Shown: positions 25,501 through 39,196, counted from the first letter of the stretch. The stretch is DNA of 64,000 nt from Capitulum mitella (GCA_030062745.1 CP099843.1:4713001-4777000), one strand, 5' to 3'. The notes: generated from the sequence alone by a model not told the origin. Numbers and translations: made by a program.

Positions 25501-27206
25501 CATCACAAGAACCATTAGCATAAAGAAATGTTACATGGAAAGGTTTATGTCCCGAAAATAAAGAAACGCTAAAATTAGTTCCCGTTAATTTCATACCGTG
25601 TTCGGTTACAGGGGTCGCCGGCAGCCGATGCGAAGATCGCCGTGTCTTTAACTGAACGTTTCGACGCATATATTGAACAAATCAGAGAAATTAGGCGTGT
25701 AGCGGCATCTGCGGACTTTTACCGTTCATTGGTGCCTTTGCCTAGACTATTTGTCACAGCCTTTGAGGTCCAGGCCACTTCTCGGTTTCATGCAGTCGGC
25801 TGTGAGAAAAAAATACGGGGTGTAAATGGCTTACACGTTATCCAAAACTAAAAATGAGACCAGTTTTGAGCCCGACTTGTCACGAGCTTTCCAACGGTTT
25901 GCTTACTTTTGTCGTTCGACCAGCCGTTCGTGAGTTAGAGGGGGCGGTCAACCGCTCCCCAGTCGTGCGTGATCGGCGCCGACCGCCAGTCGGGCGCGGC
26001 TTAACGTGACGCTAGCACATGAGCAGCTGCCTCAATAAACATCTCATATCTGAACTGTGAATTGTGGATGCCGTACACATCCAACGCACTCGACGAACTA
26101 TTCCAGTGTTTAATGGTCACGGTCCCAGCATTCGGTTGATGACGGTGTCACGTACATCTCACTGGTCCCATCTGAGTCATGCCTGATGCGAGTCGTGAGC
26201 CGTTTGTGAGGCACGAACGAGACCACTAGGGACGATTTTTTCACGCTCCTGGTTCTTCTAAGTGTCTTAAATTTGTGACATTTTATTTACTCAAGGATGT
26301 AAAAGGCTTTATTTTGACAATAAAAAGCTACACAGGCTGCTGTCCATATGAAAATGAGTATAACGAAGGTGGCCTACAGGGCTGACGGTAAAGTCAGGTA
26401 TGTGCTGAAACGATGAAGAATGCATGTAGGATTTCAAACATCTCGAAGTTCGTGCCGTTTTCTTGAGAAATCGGTAAATTTCGGTAATATGTGATTCGGG
26501 AAAGGAAAAAACAAATTCAATGAGGATATGGTAACATTTGCGACAACTTTCGTAAATTATTCCACCGAATAAATTTGCCCCTTGGACACGAAATATTTTT
26601 GGTCACCAAGTAATTGAGTGTATTTCGACTAAATGATATTTTAGTTAGCCTCGCAAGCTCATTGCCCGGTTACACGCCGCATGATTTTGTCTGGAATGCA
26701 TTTTAAATGAAGAACAGATCTTGATGAAGCAGAACCTTTACGTGGCACTTGCATTGCACATCGTGACACTTCTATTCAGCTCACTGGCGACAGCTCTCGA
26801 GTCGTGACAAAGATGTTCTTGACCTCATGGCTATCTAAGCATCAGCACCGGACCCGCCAGAGGGCCCCGGAAAGGGTTCAGTTGAAAATTATCTATAGTG
26901 TATCGAGTTGAATGGGGGACTTAATCATTGCGCACTTGCTGAATTAAACTGGCTTATATGTGGCAGCGATGTTTCCTAGATTTCCTTTCAGCACAAATGT
27001 TAGCCGTTTATTTTATGTACTGCCAATGCACACATGTAAACAATCATATTTTTATATCATTTAAGTGCCCTGAAATAATGTTTACTTTCATTCTTGGTAC
27101 CAGACAGTAAAACTGTAAACGTCATAGATACATACATGGTCCGATGGCGCCTGACTGGGGATGAAAATTTGACTGCTGGGTCATGTTAACAGCCCGCCGG
27201 AGGCGC

Positions 27207-27846
27207 TTAAGAATGCTCCGCCCGTGTTCTTTCATGGGTGCGGTGAAGGCCTGTAAGCTTAATGAGTATTCCAGGCACTGAAGACCTCTTTCGGCGCTCG
27301 GTTCCAGCGAGAGGGCCTATTTTGCACGGCATGAAGCCGAACTCTGGCACTGGTACTGGGAGCAGTGTTCCGTAGCTGAGCTCTTTGCCCGCCGAATAGT
27401 GAAGCATTGGAGGCTGACGGTAACCTGCATATAGAAAGGCGACCTGGAGAGTTTCGAGTATCTGGAAGTAAGAGCCGTTATCGACGCTGGTAATGAACGT
27501 TGCCGCTCGTTTCTGGACGTGCTCGAACACAACAAGGAGATCCTGAGGAAGTGACGTTCAGAGCACAGAAGAGGCTGAGAACCAAGGTGGCGAAATTGCA
27601 GTAAGCACTCAACAAGCCGCCCGTCATGTCCCAGATCGTGTCAACTGCTGGAGCATACAAGCTTTTTGTGATGCTCTCCGTACGCTGCCAATGATATAAG
27701 ACGAATGAGTCCGAACGAAATGTAAACCTCATAGCGTATCTTATTGAATGATAGAACCCGAGGATGTCTCGGCCTTTGTGACGTGACCCTCGTGCGCCTG
27801 ATCGTATGATGACTGGCCAATGCTCTACAACACTCCACGAGTTCAA
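27207..27846 (-). pseudogene. Possible decayed non-LTR retrotransposon reverse transcriptase tail
   Basis: A minus-strand frame contains FEHVQKRAATFI followed by a SYFQILETL-like stretch, which resembles the LE-x-VQ-RA-x-x-I motif near the C-terminal end of many CR1/Jockey-type reverse transcriptases. The upstream region is open only in other frames, so the copy is frame-broken. No catalytic FADD motif was found. The call rests on one motif and is tentative. Confidence 0.3.
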
Positions 27847-27883
27847 ATATAAAGGCGCAGAACTGTGTGCTAGGGCAAAGGGG

Positions 27884-28245
27884 GTTAACTCAGAAGGTCG
27901 AGGCTCAGAAGGTCGAAATTCAGAACGTCGAATTCCATTGCCAAATTACCGAGTATCGCTGGGGAAGGTGGTGTTTTGCGATACTAGGTGTGGGTGGGAG
28001 CTGTAGCCCACACCCAGGTTAGGCTAGGTCAGCCTAGGTTAGGTTAGCTTAGGTAAGGCTAGTTGGGTTAGGTTAGGCGGTTTGGGGGCCACGCGGGCAA
28101 CAACGACTTCTTGTCCCTGCCAGCCCAAACATGACCATTCCCATCGACACCAGGAATCTGGCACTGGAATTCGACTTCCTGAGCTTTGACCTTCTGAACC
28201 TTGACCTTTTGAACCTCACCGTATGAACATCGACCTTCTGATACC
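27884..28245. mobile_element. Foldback element with AAGGTCGA-type tandem units in its arms
   Basis: The left arm holds CTCAGAAGGTCGA, TTCAGAACGTCGAATTCC and TGCCAAATTAC. The right arm holds the inverted counterparts (GGAATTCGACTTCCTGAG, TTTGACCTTCTGAACC). The arms are about 60-80 bp and roughly 80 percent alike by eye. The 13-14-bp unit TCAGAAGGTCGA(A) repeats in tandem within each arm. The interior has a small hairpin (GTGTGGGT...CCCACAC) and the TTAGG-like block. Confidence 0.65.
28016..28078. repeat. TTAGG/TTAGGT-like short repeat block
   Basis: Degenerate tandem AGGTTAGGCTAGG, CCTAGGTTAGGTTAGC and GGGTTAGGTTAGGC. This resembles the (TTAGG)n telomeric motif of arthropods and the short AGGTT repeats common in arthropod genomes. 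It is internal, short and impure, so not a telomere. Confidence 0.7.
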
Positions 28246-29064
28246 ACACGCGGCAAAGATAGTCAACGTGCATGTCGCAAAAGGCGACAGATCTTGACTT
28301 TTGTCATGCATAGGTCGGCAACAGATCCGCCGCCTGAAATACATCGCTATTACTGAGGTCCTCGGACTTATCGGTAAACGGTTAAACCTGCATGAGATCT
28401 GCTAGTCTGTGCAAACAGCCGACACAAAACTGTACGCTGAAGTGGTAGTCCGTTAGCTCACCTGCTATCCATTTGGGATTAATGTTTTGGATGAATAGCG
28501 AGAAAACTTCCTAGGGAAACCGAACGAGATGTAAACATGCTTTCTAAGTTAAGACATACCACATTACAAATATGTCGATACATCGTCATGGCGGCGTTAC
28601 CACTGCATGGAAAAAGAGAATTAGTTCATTCACAGCTTTTCTGACCACAGGACGTGAGAGATTATAGCATGCTCCTTTATACAAATGGCAACGCACTAGT
28701 TCTCTAGCTGGCTAATTTTACAGGTTACAGCATCACTTTTTTTTCCGTGGCCTTCCAACTATCAATGCCTGCCTGCTTATTATGATACATGTGAGTGCAT
28801 CATAGTCATGGAAATGAATGGCACATTTGCCAGCAGGATGCTTACGACAGCAAAGATTACTTTACTTTTCAACCACCTCTGTTACTTCGACCCCCACGTT
28901 ACATTGACCTCTTGTTACATTTCATCACAAAAGCATTCTGAGGGAGAAACATCAGGGTGTTTCGTCAGACAAAAGTTTCTTAGTGGGAAAGATAAAAACT
29001 AGTGCAAGTGGCCAAAAATTCAAGAAATGTCGGAAAACCACCCGAGAAAACAGCGTTTACTGAT

Positions 29065-29348
29065 CAGGGAAGTAGCCAAGGGGGCCATGGGGGCCATGGG
29101 GGCCATACCCCCCCCCCATTGAGACAAACGGTCTACACTAGATATACAGCGATTTCGCAGGAATACGCAATAGTGGTCATATAAATGTTGCAAAAGCAAA
29201 CATTACGTGTTTTGTTGTGCGTTAAACGTGAGTTAAATTACATAAATTTCCTGCTTTTTCCTATAAACTCTTGTCATGTGCTAGTGACATACGACAAAAT
29301 TTGACTTTTTCCCCCCCTTTCCCCAGAAAAATCCTGGTTACGTGCCCA
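29065..29348. mobile_element. hAT-like MITE, second copy of the 20113 family
   Basis: It shares several internal blocks with 20113-20389, including CTAGATAT..CAGCGATTTCGCAGGA-like sequence, a GCGTTAAA block and the ending GGTTACGTGCC. The left end is CAGGGAAGTAGCC followed by three tandem GGGGGCCAT units. Target duplication is not clear. Confidence 0.6.
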
Positions 29349-29439
29349 CGTTACCGGTGCCACCCAGATTAACGAAGGGATTCACGCTCGTACCTCCCGG
29401 CGATGCAGTCTCCAGGCGCCACGAGTCGGCGGCCCGGTG

Positions 29440-30555
29440 AGCTAACACCAAGCTGCGGGCGGCGGCCGGGCGGAAGTGGCTGTCCATCGGCAGTTAATAT
29501 TTGCGAGGGTTTTATTTAGTCATTCCACATGTGGCTGAGGTAGTCTGAAAAGTAGATTGCACGTGTGCAGTTTTCAGGGAGCTCGTCTGATTCCATCAAA
29601 AGCAAAGGCGCCACGAACGTTTGAAACTACGGCATTAGGTCAATGAAGAGAAAACTTGGAAATCGAGAACGTTCATTGTGCTGTAACTTGAAATCGCCGG
29701 GGCGATGGCTCTGAACTTTTTGCTTTAGACAAAGCACGTGTATTTTCAACAGATGGATGGGCCTTCAGACAAAAATCCTTCTTGCTACAGAAAACCATGG
29801 CGATTTTCTGTCCGATGACGGCCGCTGAGGCTTCCATGGCCACGTGCACGCCTCACTCCACTGCGTGCATGTGCATTGGGCAGTTCTGGAACTCCATCGG
29901 AGAATGGAGGATGCCCCTGATGCTCTCGTTGGAGACACTTGCCGACAGAGGCGGCTGCGTCTCGAGTTCATGCTTTCAGTCGATCAGACTCTCAGCGAAC
30001 TGTGCATGTGATCACTGAAGCTTCAGTGGCCGTCATCGGACAAAAAATTGCAGGGTTTTATCTGCGTCAGCCTTCCACAAAGCAAAGATATGCCGTTGTT
30101 TGTAACAAGAAGGATGCTCGTCTTTCAAGGTCAGCTCATCTGTGAAAAATGTACATGTTTTGTCTAAAACCCAATGTCCGGTATACCATCTGCAATACCT
30201 GGAAAACACTCCCAACGTTGCTGAAGAATTTCAGTTCGTAAATTCCAAAAGACAGTACTTCAGAGTGGTCTTCTGAAAAAAAAATCAAGTTACAGCATCA
30301 CCACCGTCCTCGATTTCCAGGTTTTCTCCTCATTTTCCTAATGCCGTGGTTTCGAACGCTCGTGGCGCCGTTGCTTTTGACAGGTTCCGACGTACCCCCT
30401 GAAAACTGCACTCATGAAGTCTACGCTTCAGACTACCCTAGACACGTGTAGAATGACTGAATAAAATGCTCCCAGGTATTGCCTGCCGATGTATAGCTGC
30501 TTCCGCCAGGCCGCCGCCCGCAGCCTGGTGTTAACTCGGGCCGCCGCTGGGAACC
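29440..30555. mobile_element. Large foldback (long inverted repeat) element, about 1.1 kb
   Basis: The left arm (about 29440-29855) reappears inverted in the right arm (about 29995-30555). Matching blocks include the GCTGCGGGCGGCGGCC outer segment, TAGTCTGA followed by TGCAGTTTTCAGGG, CAAAAGCAA.GGCGCCACGA, a GAAAAC.TGGAAATCGAG block and the inner GGCCGTCATCGGACA block. The right arm carries an extra segment of about 100 bp. The inner arms, read outward from the centre, both encode an EAS(A/V)AVIGQKIA peptide followed by NKKD or SKKD. Arms duplicated from a once-coding segment fit; no transposase family was recognised. Confidence 0.7.
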
Positions 30556-32935
30556 CCTTTCTTAGCCTGGCAGCATCAATGAATGCTATTTTTTGTCCTT
30601 TCGACGCTTTTTTAAGATTTAGGCAGACGTGCCACTTTTATCACGTTCCATTTTACATCCGATGACATCCATGACAAAAATTATCATCACGATACACCTT
30701 AATAAACAAAGGAACTTGTGAGCATTCAAAAAATAATGAGACCAAAGGCATTTTTGCCCCAGGGATAATGTTAAATTTCCCGAAAAGTGTGGGGGCATGC
30801 TACCCGCCCCTCGTTCCCACATCTATGGATAAGCAGGATATTGTTCCGTTATCCCTTGAATTTACACCAAGGATAATAAAGACCGTGCTGAATAGGTCTG
30901 TTCTTGTAAACTGTGCATATGTATGCCCATATCTATATGTTTTTGGAGTAAAGTGTGTCTGTTTCTCTGTCTGTCCGTCTGTCTGTCCAGAAACATGTAC
31001 TCCAGCCCAAGGCCCAAATATGTTGACGGATCGGCAGGTGTCGCTCACCGTTCGAAAGGTCTCGCGCTCTACCAGCGAATCGGCTAATTTTCGTCGCGCT
31101 GCGACCCGTCGTTGTAGCGTGGTGCGCACTTCAGGGGCTAAATTTTAGCCCACGTGGATAACACGTAAAACGAGAATCACCAACAGCAACAAACTCTGTC
31201 TCGGTTCCAGCAAGTTTGCTCGGCAATCACGGGTCGGATCGGCTCTAAACGCATCAACTCAACGAGAACTGAAGAGGCAATCTGGCGCTCAGTACGTTTC
31301 AGTGCTCGCGGTACATGTCACGTGCAAAGATTGGCAATGTAAAAAAGTCGTTTTTGAGCGTTTTTTTTTAGGACTGGATGTCGTGCTGGCGACTCAGAGA
31401 TCGCAACTACATGCAAAAAGTGTCACGGTATAGCTCCGTGTAACTTCTTGCGTTTGCACTGATATTCAAACGCTTCCGGTCCACAGCTTGGGCGCCACGT
31501 CGCCTAGAAGGAAACCATGTACCCGTTCTTGAATTTCTTTTCGATTCCATTTCAGTATCGTATACTGGTCGTCGACTTTTGCAACGAAAATTACACCGAC
31601 CTGTAGCCCGTTCTAATGCACCCCATATTCACCAAAACATGATCCTATTTTACTGTGGTTCGCTTACAGACCATCTTTTTGTGAAGTACTGCCCGTCCTA
31701 ACGTGGTTGTTTTCGCAAAAGAAAATCACTTACTGGCTGCAGTCTGGCTAAATTCGCAGTCAAGTCAGCTCACTGACGCAAACACTGGCCAATACTTCAG
31801 ATCCGCTGGTAAAAAATTGGACACTTTTTTGTTTTCAAAGCGGTCTCGGTTCATGCCAGCTGTATCGGCAACCCAAGGTTAGAAAGACTCGCAGCGGGAA
31901 TCGCCTTCGAAAGAAAGTGAACGCCCAATCGCAATGCACCATGCACGTGCAACACTATACAGCACGTGTCGCATTCAGAGGACTGAGGACCAAAATGTCT
32001 TTTAAACCTTTTTTTATTTTTAGTATCAGAACGAGAGGCCGATTTTGCCTGTCGTCAGCAAAGAAATTGTAATAGTACTGTCATGCAAATAAAGACTGTG
32101 CGCTGCACGTGGTACTCGCCACGCGCAGGTGTATGCGGCGGAACGCGTGTTGCTTTAATTTCTCGGAACCTGCGATTAGATCCGGAAATCTGAGCGACTC
32201 AAAATTGATATCAGTACAAACTATGGTGTGCAGAGGGACGCAGAACCCTTGTTTAATGAAATAAGCGGCCACCTCTGGTGATACACTATCTATATTCCTG
32301 TATTGTGCGCGTAGCAGGTCATACGGCAGGTGGGGCGGGCGAGGGGAGGTGGCGGCGGCCCCACTAGCTTCTGGGAATTTTAACATAAGCCAATGGTGGT
32401 AGAGTATTAGAGAAGTTATAAATGTAGATCTGAACGGCTATGACCTCATCAGCTTGAAAAATACTGCTGCATTTATGCTGGTGGCGTAAATGCAACAGTG
32501 TTACTGCATGATGCGTGATATGTATGCCTCTGTTTAAGAAAGACAAACTAAAAATGATAAGACACAAATAGCTAAATAAGCGAACAAGTCAATACACAGA
32601 AACCAGCAGCAATGGGGCTGTCCGTGAATTGCTCACCTCTTAAGTTGGACCAGTGGTACCGTTTTAGCGCATAAGCGAGCTTCATTTCCTATGAAATTAG
32701 CGTTTCGTTCTCGGGAGCATGTGATGGTTTAATAAAATGAAAGTTTATGTCGTAAACGCAAAATAAAATTTGGCGCGATATTTTACCATCAGTCTGGCTG
32801 TCAAAGCTACGGCTATGTCGTAGTGCGGATAAGCACTTTCCGAAAAGGCGCATGTCTCTGCATTTAGGGGCTTATTAGAAGGCGATGACAAGCCATGCAG
32901 CATGCAACTTCATGCAACGCATCGCCACCTAATCC

Positions 32936-33085
32936 AGCGGCCAGGGATCCAGCAAAACCCTTGTCATAAGGATTCCAATCTAAAATGGATTCCTTGGCAA
33001 CAAGACATTAAATCCGGTCCCGAATCCCAAGAAATCGGAAATCGGAAGATATAGTCCAATCTGCAATCCATTTTGCGATTCTTTC
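32936..33085. repeat. Transposon end-like sequence, GCCAGGGATC type
   Basis: GCCAGGGATC followed by AAAACCC and repeated GGATT/AATCC motifs. An inverted relative (AAAACCCTGACGATCCCTGGC with GGATTGCAATCC) lies at about 36955-37110. They may be the two ends of one 4.2-kb element, but their flanks do not show a convincing target duplication. Confidence 0.4.
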
Positions 33086-36000
33086 TTCAATAATTTTCGC
33101 TGACGAAGCCACAACAGCGAGTACCGCAGCGCCTTTTTTACTGTATTTGATAGGAGTAAACGTCAAATGAAGCTCCGTCAGTCTGTGATCAGGGCTGAGA
33201 GTGCCTATTTCGGTGAGAAGGCGTTAAGTGGTCAGGTTCTGTTGGGTCAGGCCAAGTCTTGCCCTCTCAGGATGATAATGGTAGAAGGTGAAATACATGG
33301 CCATGTTTGGTTGTCCGTAATATGTAGTAGCACCATTCTAGCACCATCTGCCATTACACAACACTACCTGTGATCTGCCCCTCGGCCACTATCCTGCCAG
33401 TAAAATGTTTTATATCCTTAACATTTCGATAATGGTCTATATCCAAATATGCATCTGAGAGAATTCTAACGACCGACATTGTTGACTCAGGCCTAAAAAG
33501 CACCTTAATGAAGATAACCTCAGGCCAGACCATTGACCTGTCCATCTTTATATTATATGACTACTGAAATGAACAAACAGTTGATTTGTATGACGTCGCA
33601 TATTTTTTTCCATTTGCACCGTAAAGAGCTTGCTGCTACCGGCTTAAATACATTGCATGGCTTGTTAAATCATGGAATATGCCAGTAACTTCACATGGCC
33701 TCAAAGTGAAGCTTTGAACGACGATGTAAAAAGGATGAAAACACGGCTAATGAAAATTTCGTGCTCTGATTTCTTTTCGTTTCCGAGCTATGCTAAAAAT
33801 GTCAATGGGTGCCGGGTGATCCTCTCCGCATGCACCGAGGTGTGCGGGTTAATGCTCTTAAAAATGTTGCTTGCATTTCGAAGCTATCTTGCATAACCTT
33901 GTGCATGCAAGGCAGTCATGACACAAATTTCTTGAAGATGAGGGTCAAAGATCAGTATAAAACAACGAGGCCGTAAAGATAATTCATGATTCCCTAATTT
34001 TATTGCAACCAGACAACTGCACGCAAAGCAAATGTGTAAATGGATAATGCACATAAGCAAACGTACGTGCGATTGTACATTTGTACGATTTGTACATGAC
34101 GTGCGGCTGTACACGCTCAATCCTTGTCAAATGCTTGACTGAAATTCTACATTCCCGACATCCCCACGTAACGCTGGTATGATGTTGTAAGACAGCCTAA
34201 GCAATACGGAATTTTCTAAGGCCAATTTTCTGCCCATTTTGCTCCGACTCTCACAGTTGTTCATGTGAAGTCTTTATTTATACAGTCTCTTTTGCCTTCC
34301 TTTATTTCTAGCTCTTTGCGAGAGGAATTTTAGAATAGACGTGTCAAATGGATGAGGAAATATGCATTACATAAACCGATCGTACGGACCACAAAGTTGG
34401 TCTAGCATATGCCCTTGACCTTTGATAACCTCCAACGCTGATAATATAGGGTAAAATAGCATTCAGAATATGATCCTGATATGTTTGAGACATTCTTGCA
34501 AGCGAACTTCAAGTAATGGGTTTTTTTCTCATTAGGCTTAGCCTGCTGCGACGCACAGAGTAGCGTTTGGGCTTGACCTGACCCGTGATATCATCAATGA
34601 CTCAAAAACAAAAAAGTCGTACGTCATTGGATCCCTTGGTTTAGCGCTATCGATTGCCATTTGAATTAGCCAAATCGAGCGGCTGGTTCTCGAGACTGTG
34701 GAGCGATAAACGAGAAACTCCCAGGATGGAGTGGAATGCAATGGAGGGAGGAGAAATATCGCAGTCAATGCCGGATTAACGGGGGTGGAGAAGGGGATGT
34801 ACCCTACACGCTGATCATGTCATGCGTTCAGGTTTCGGATGATGCTAAGTTCATCTTCATGACTGAAATTTAATTATGTTCGAATCAGTTTTTCCGAGTA
34901 ATGTGGAACCTGGTAATCCATCCACGGTCTCCACCAAAATTTGCCGTTTGCCAGGAAGGAAAAGTAGCAGCTCCATGCATAATGTGCATACGGGCATTGA
35001 CGCATAAGTACATTTGTGCCCTTGTAAATTTGCTACGTCTGTGTGCCATACGTAAATTTGCGCTTAAATAAAGTTGTCTACGTTCATGGGCTCCGCCACA
35101 GGGGGAGATGGGGGGATTCATCTTCTCCAACCATCTGATTGGGGGACTATACCCCCTAATAACTGCCGAACGTAGGTTTTAATATCTACACCCGAAAAGC
35201 CTATGCTGCTTTTGCTAGATATTGCAAACACATACTTTATTTGACGTTTTTCCTTCCTTCTTTTTAATCTGGCAATAAATAGCAATCATGGTGACATTCA
35301 GAAATGATGCAATACGAGGCAGGACCAAGCATGGGCACCTGCATACCAACGCTTGTGCAAGGGCTTCAGGATCAGGGTGGATGTAAGAGATGTCTCTATT
35401 AGAAACATATTCGTATTTTGTGTGTTAAGACGCTGCAGAATACAGAAGCTTGTGTTCTTATTTTTACATCGTTTGTTAAAGATGGAACAGGAAGGCACCG
35501 ACGGGACCAAGGGGGCCAGGTTTCGGGGTAATCGACGAGTTGGCATCATCTCACCATTCAAGATCATTGCTCTTGACAGTGGCACCACGAGTAGCGCCCG
35601 TGCAACCAGTGTCAGACAGAGGTAAAATAAACTCGTCTTGGCAGCCAAACCTTCGTCATTTTCCAAAACGAAAGCTTAGCTGTCGGAAGAATTAAGTGTG
35701 AGAACAGGAGTAAGTGTAGTAATAGATGCTGGATAGGTTAGGTTGGTCAAGTAAGGTATTATCATGTTTGGATATGCATTTAAAAGCTGCCAACAGACAC
35801 AGGTTGTTCGTAATCTGGTTAGTGAGTGGTGGCTTTCTTAACCATCTTTGGTAGCGCCATGTTGTTGGCACCGTCAAAAGAAAAACGCCACCATGACAAA
35901 GCCAACTTGTATAATACTGGCTTCAACGATCTTATTTCCCACCAGTTCAGGGATTTTAATATTAACGATGTATGACATTGCATAATGAATAATGAGCTGA

Positions 36001-36954
36001 AAATTAACGCTTTCCTCACCCCCAGACTCCGGTTACGGCAAATTTGAGTGAGATCTCGTTGTGGACAATGGTGGAAAGGTTCAGGAATTGGAAGCAGGCG
36101 TTCAAGATCTGAGGAGAGTTCATAGCATTTTGTGATGAAATGGAATTGCGCGATGCTGTGCCGTTTCTGTTGTGCATATAATGCAGGACGAATACAGGCA
36201 TGACATTAGGACACTCATTTGATCCGTAATGTCCGAAATCGAATAGGGGGAGGGCATAATGTGCCGGTGTAACCTCCGAATCAAATTATCCTTTGGTGTC
36301 GGGTAGGGTTAATTAAGCGCCGCGGTAGCCTGATGGATGAGGCAAATAGTCATTTGCCCCCCCCCCCCGAAAACACATGGCTATTACTTACACCACCAGA
36401 ACTTTGAGCTTGAAGACGCTGTACACTCCAAACCCACGGCCAGCATCTTCCACCCCGCTCCTCCCAGTCACTGACTTGCTGGCCTACCTTCCATGCTCAA
36501 TTAATTCTAGTTTGGTTCCCAAAACCGAGTCCGCTGGATCTGCCCTGTCTGGGGCGACCTTTGCTATACCCCCCCCCCCCCCCATCAAAATGATGTGGCG
36601 AAGCTCCTACCTACGTCAATGTACCATGATTACAATTTGTGCATGTATTTTGCGAAGCCCTACGTGCATTAGCTCTACGTACACTTGTGATAGGATAAAT
36701 TTTACAACACCGGCAGCTGGCGGCCAACCGGTTTACTTCGTAAGGTAACTTCGCCGCCCTAGGCGGCAGCCTGATCGTCTTGTCGCCATAGACAATGGAA
36801 AAGCGGTAGTTCCCGATCCATATGTTGTGTGAGAGAATTCACTATCATCTTCACAGCAAACAGTTCATGGCCTGAGCCATGCGGTTCAGTTCGGAGTCAG
36901 TTCAGTCAGTTCATTCATTCATTTCATGAGTCAGTAAGTGTTTTAAGGTAGCAG

Positions 36955-37110
36955 TGGGGAAGATTTGCAAAAGGATTGCAGGGAAAAATGCAGTCCAATC
37001 CGCAATCCAATCCATTTTTAGGAAAAAAGGATTTCGTTCCGCCTACAGTCCCTAAAAAAGGATTGCAATCCAGGACTGCAAATCCTACAGTCAAAACCCT
37101 GACGATCCCT
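36955..37110. repeat. Transposon end-like sequence, inverted relative of 32936-33085
   Basis: Contains AATCCAATCC, GGATTGCAATCC and terminates GATCCCTGGCGGG. It is oriented opposite to the 32936 copy. Confidence 0.4.
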
Positions 37111-38102
37111 GGCGGGGACCTCCCAGGTTAGAGCCTCTTTTGAATGCTCACGGGGAAGCCTTGTGGCACTGAATTTTGTTCGCGCACATTGTAATGCTTA
37201 TCAGGCTTTCCATTGGCAAGAGGCGTTTTGCAGCGTAACGTGATTCCTGACGTCTTCGTGCACCACGCCTACCAGAAAACTATTTAGTTGCCCCTTTTCT
37301 TAGAGGATGGTACAGCGACTGAGCGCGTGCTTTGAAGTATTGTTGTACCAAAATTGCCCCCCAGACTAAAGCATTCCAGGAAAAAATGAAGAGCGGTGGG
37401 TTGATTGTCACGTTGTCGGCGCGTTCTTCCGAAAATATTCAAGACGTTGACTGCGTGAAACGAAACCAATTTCAGTACACGTATTTAAAGTTCCGGGATG
37501 GAAGCCAATGCTGTTTATTGAAGCAGACAAGAAGTTAGCAAATCATATACACTCTGCGAAATTGGAGTCTGCGTGCTGGGGTCGGGTGGTGTTTCCTGTT
37601 GTTTCGCGTTGCTGCACTTTGGTGGTATGCCAGAAAAGCAGACCCGGACGTGGTATGCTTTACTGGTATTTCCTCATGACAAAAATGAATGTAAATGGGC
37701 AGCAGTGGCTGCAACTGATTGTTGCGAATGGCAAAATGATAGGAACGCGAAGGCCTAATTCGATGGTTTCGGGCCAATGTCGCATTACTTCAAAGAGCTG
37801 CTTGTGCTTCAGGAAAACTGTGTTGATACTTTCTTTCTCTCTTTTCAGTAGACGTGGCAGAACCTGGCCGTTGCAGTCAAAATGGACGAAGAAATCGACC
37901 CACAGGTGGGTGTGGTAGTAAAGCCCATGAAGCAGGAAGACTATATTCATAACCTGGTTCAACCAGAAGTGCGGGGGGGACAAGGGGGTCAGTAGCAGAT
38001 GGTGAGAAAGGCATTAGTGTAGGCCGGGTCTACGAAATTTAAAATCGCGGAGCATGTCCATTGACCGAACGGACTCTTAGTTTTTGTGTTTGGCGATCAT
38101 TT

Positions 38103-38470
<368 letters not shown>

Positions 38471-38474
38471 AATC

Positions 38475-39196
38475 AAACCCGGGATATATGTGAGGGAGAA
38501 GGCCTCTACTTGTGTACCAAGTTTCCTTGATTCGGCGGGCACGGACACCAAAAGCGACCCAATCGCAGTAGCCATAAAAAAATTTTGAAAGAGGAATTCA
38601 AATATAAAACGTTTACAGATAATATCAAATGTACACGAGATCATTCCAGGACCCCAAGGTCACTGGAGGTCATTAAGGTCAAAGGTCACAAGTTACAAAC
38701 GGACCAGACAGTTCCCCTTTTTCATGTCCCTGGCACCGCCTATGCTAACATTATACAAACATGTAATTATTTTACTCTTAGCATAACATACTACAGAAGC
38801 CAAAAAAGTGTTTTTACCTTTTTGTTCATTCAGTTATTAGAAAACTAATCCTCCATTTTGAAACCCGAACGCCCATGAATTTTCTCAAAATTTCAGATTG
38901 CGACCCATGGTAAAAGCCCCATCCATAATCTCTCGATTCATGCCAGTTTCATGGAAATCGGTGTGTAAACAACGGAGTTATAAGAAGACCAAAAGTACCC
39001 CTCATTTTGGCATTTTTGCCCCCCTGCATCCACAAATCTCGAAATTTTGAAAATTTCTCTTTATAAAAGTAGTTCACGTCACGGCAAATCGATTGCCGTT
39101 TGTCGCGATGAAATCGAGAGAGTTCTCAGACTCGGGGGGGACTCCCCCCCTGCCGGGAATATACCATAGGTTTTAGCCCTCCGGGAATAGGGTTAA
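38475..39196. mobile_element. TTAA-ended (piggyBac-like) non-autonomous element, copy 1
   Basis: It shares blocks in the same order with 44450-45169 and 47854-49073: CTCTACTTGTGTACCAA, ACGTTTACAGATAATATC, GCTAACATTATACAAAC, CGGCAAATCGATTGCCGT. It ends CCGGGAATAGGGTTAA. The left end is lost or hidden in the homopolymer block. It contains AGGTCA at 38657, 38667, 38676 and 38683, giving direct repeats spaced 4, 3 and 1. No coding capacity. Confidence 0.65.

Noticed and set aside
32081-32386. 101-codon minus-strand frame (PHLPYDLLRAQYRNID...)
   Set aside because: No known domain, no start or splice context, and it sits in repeat-rich intergenic DNA; a loose likeness to the frame at 44912-45412 was not convincing.
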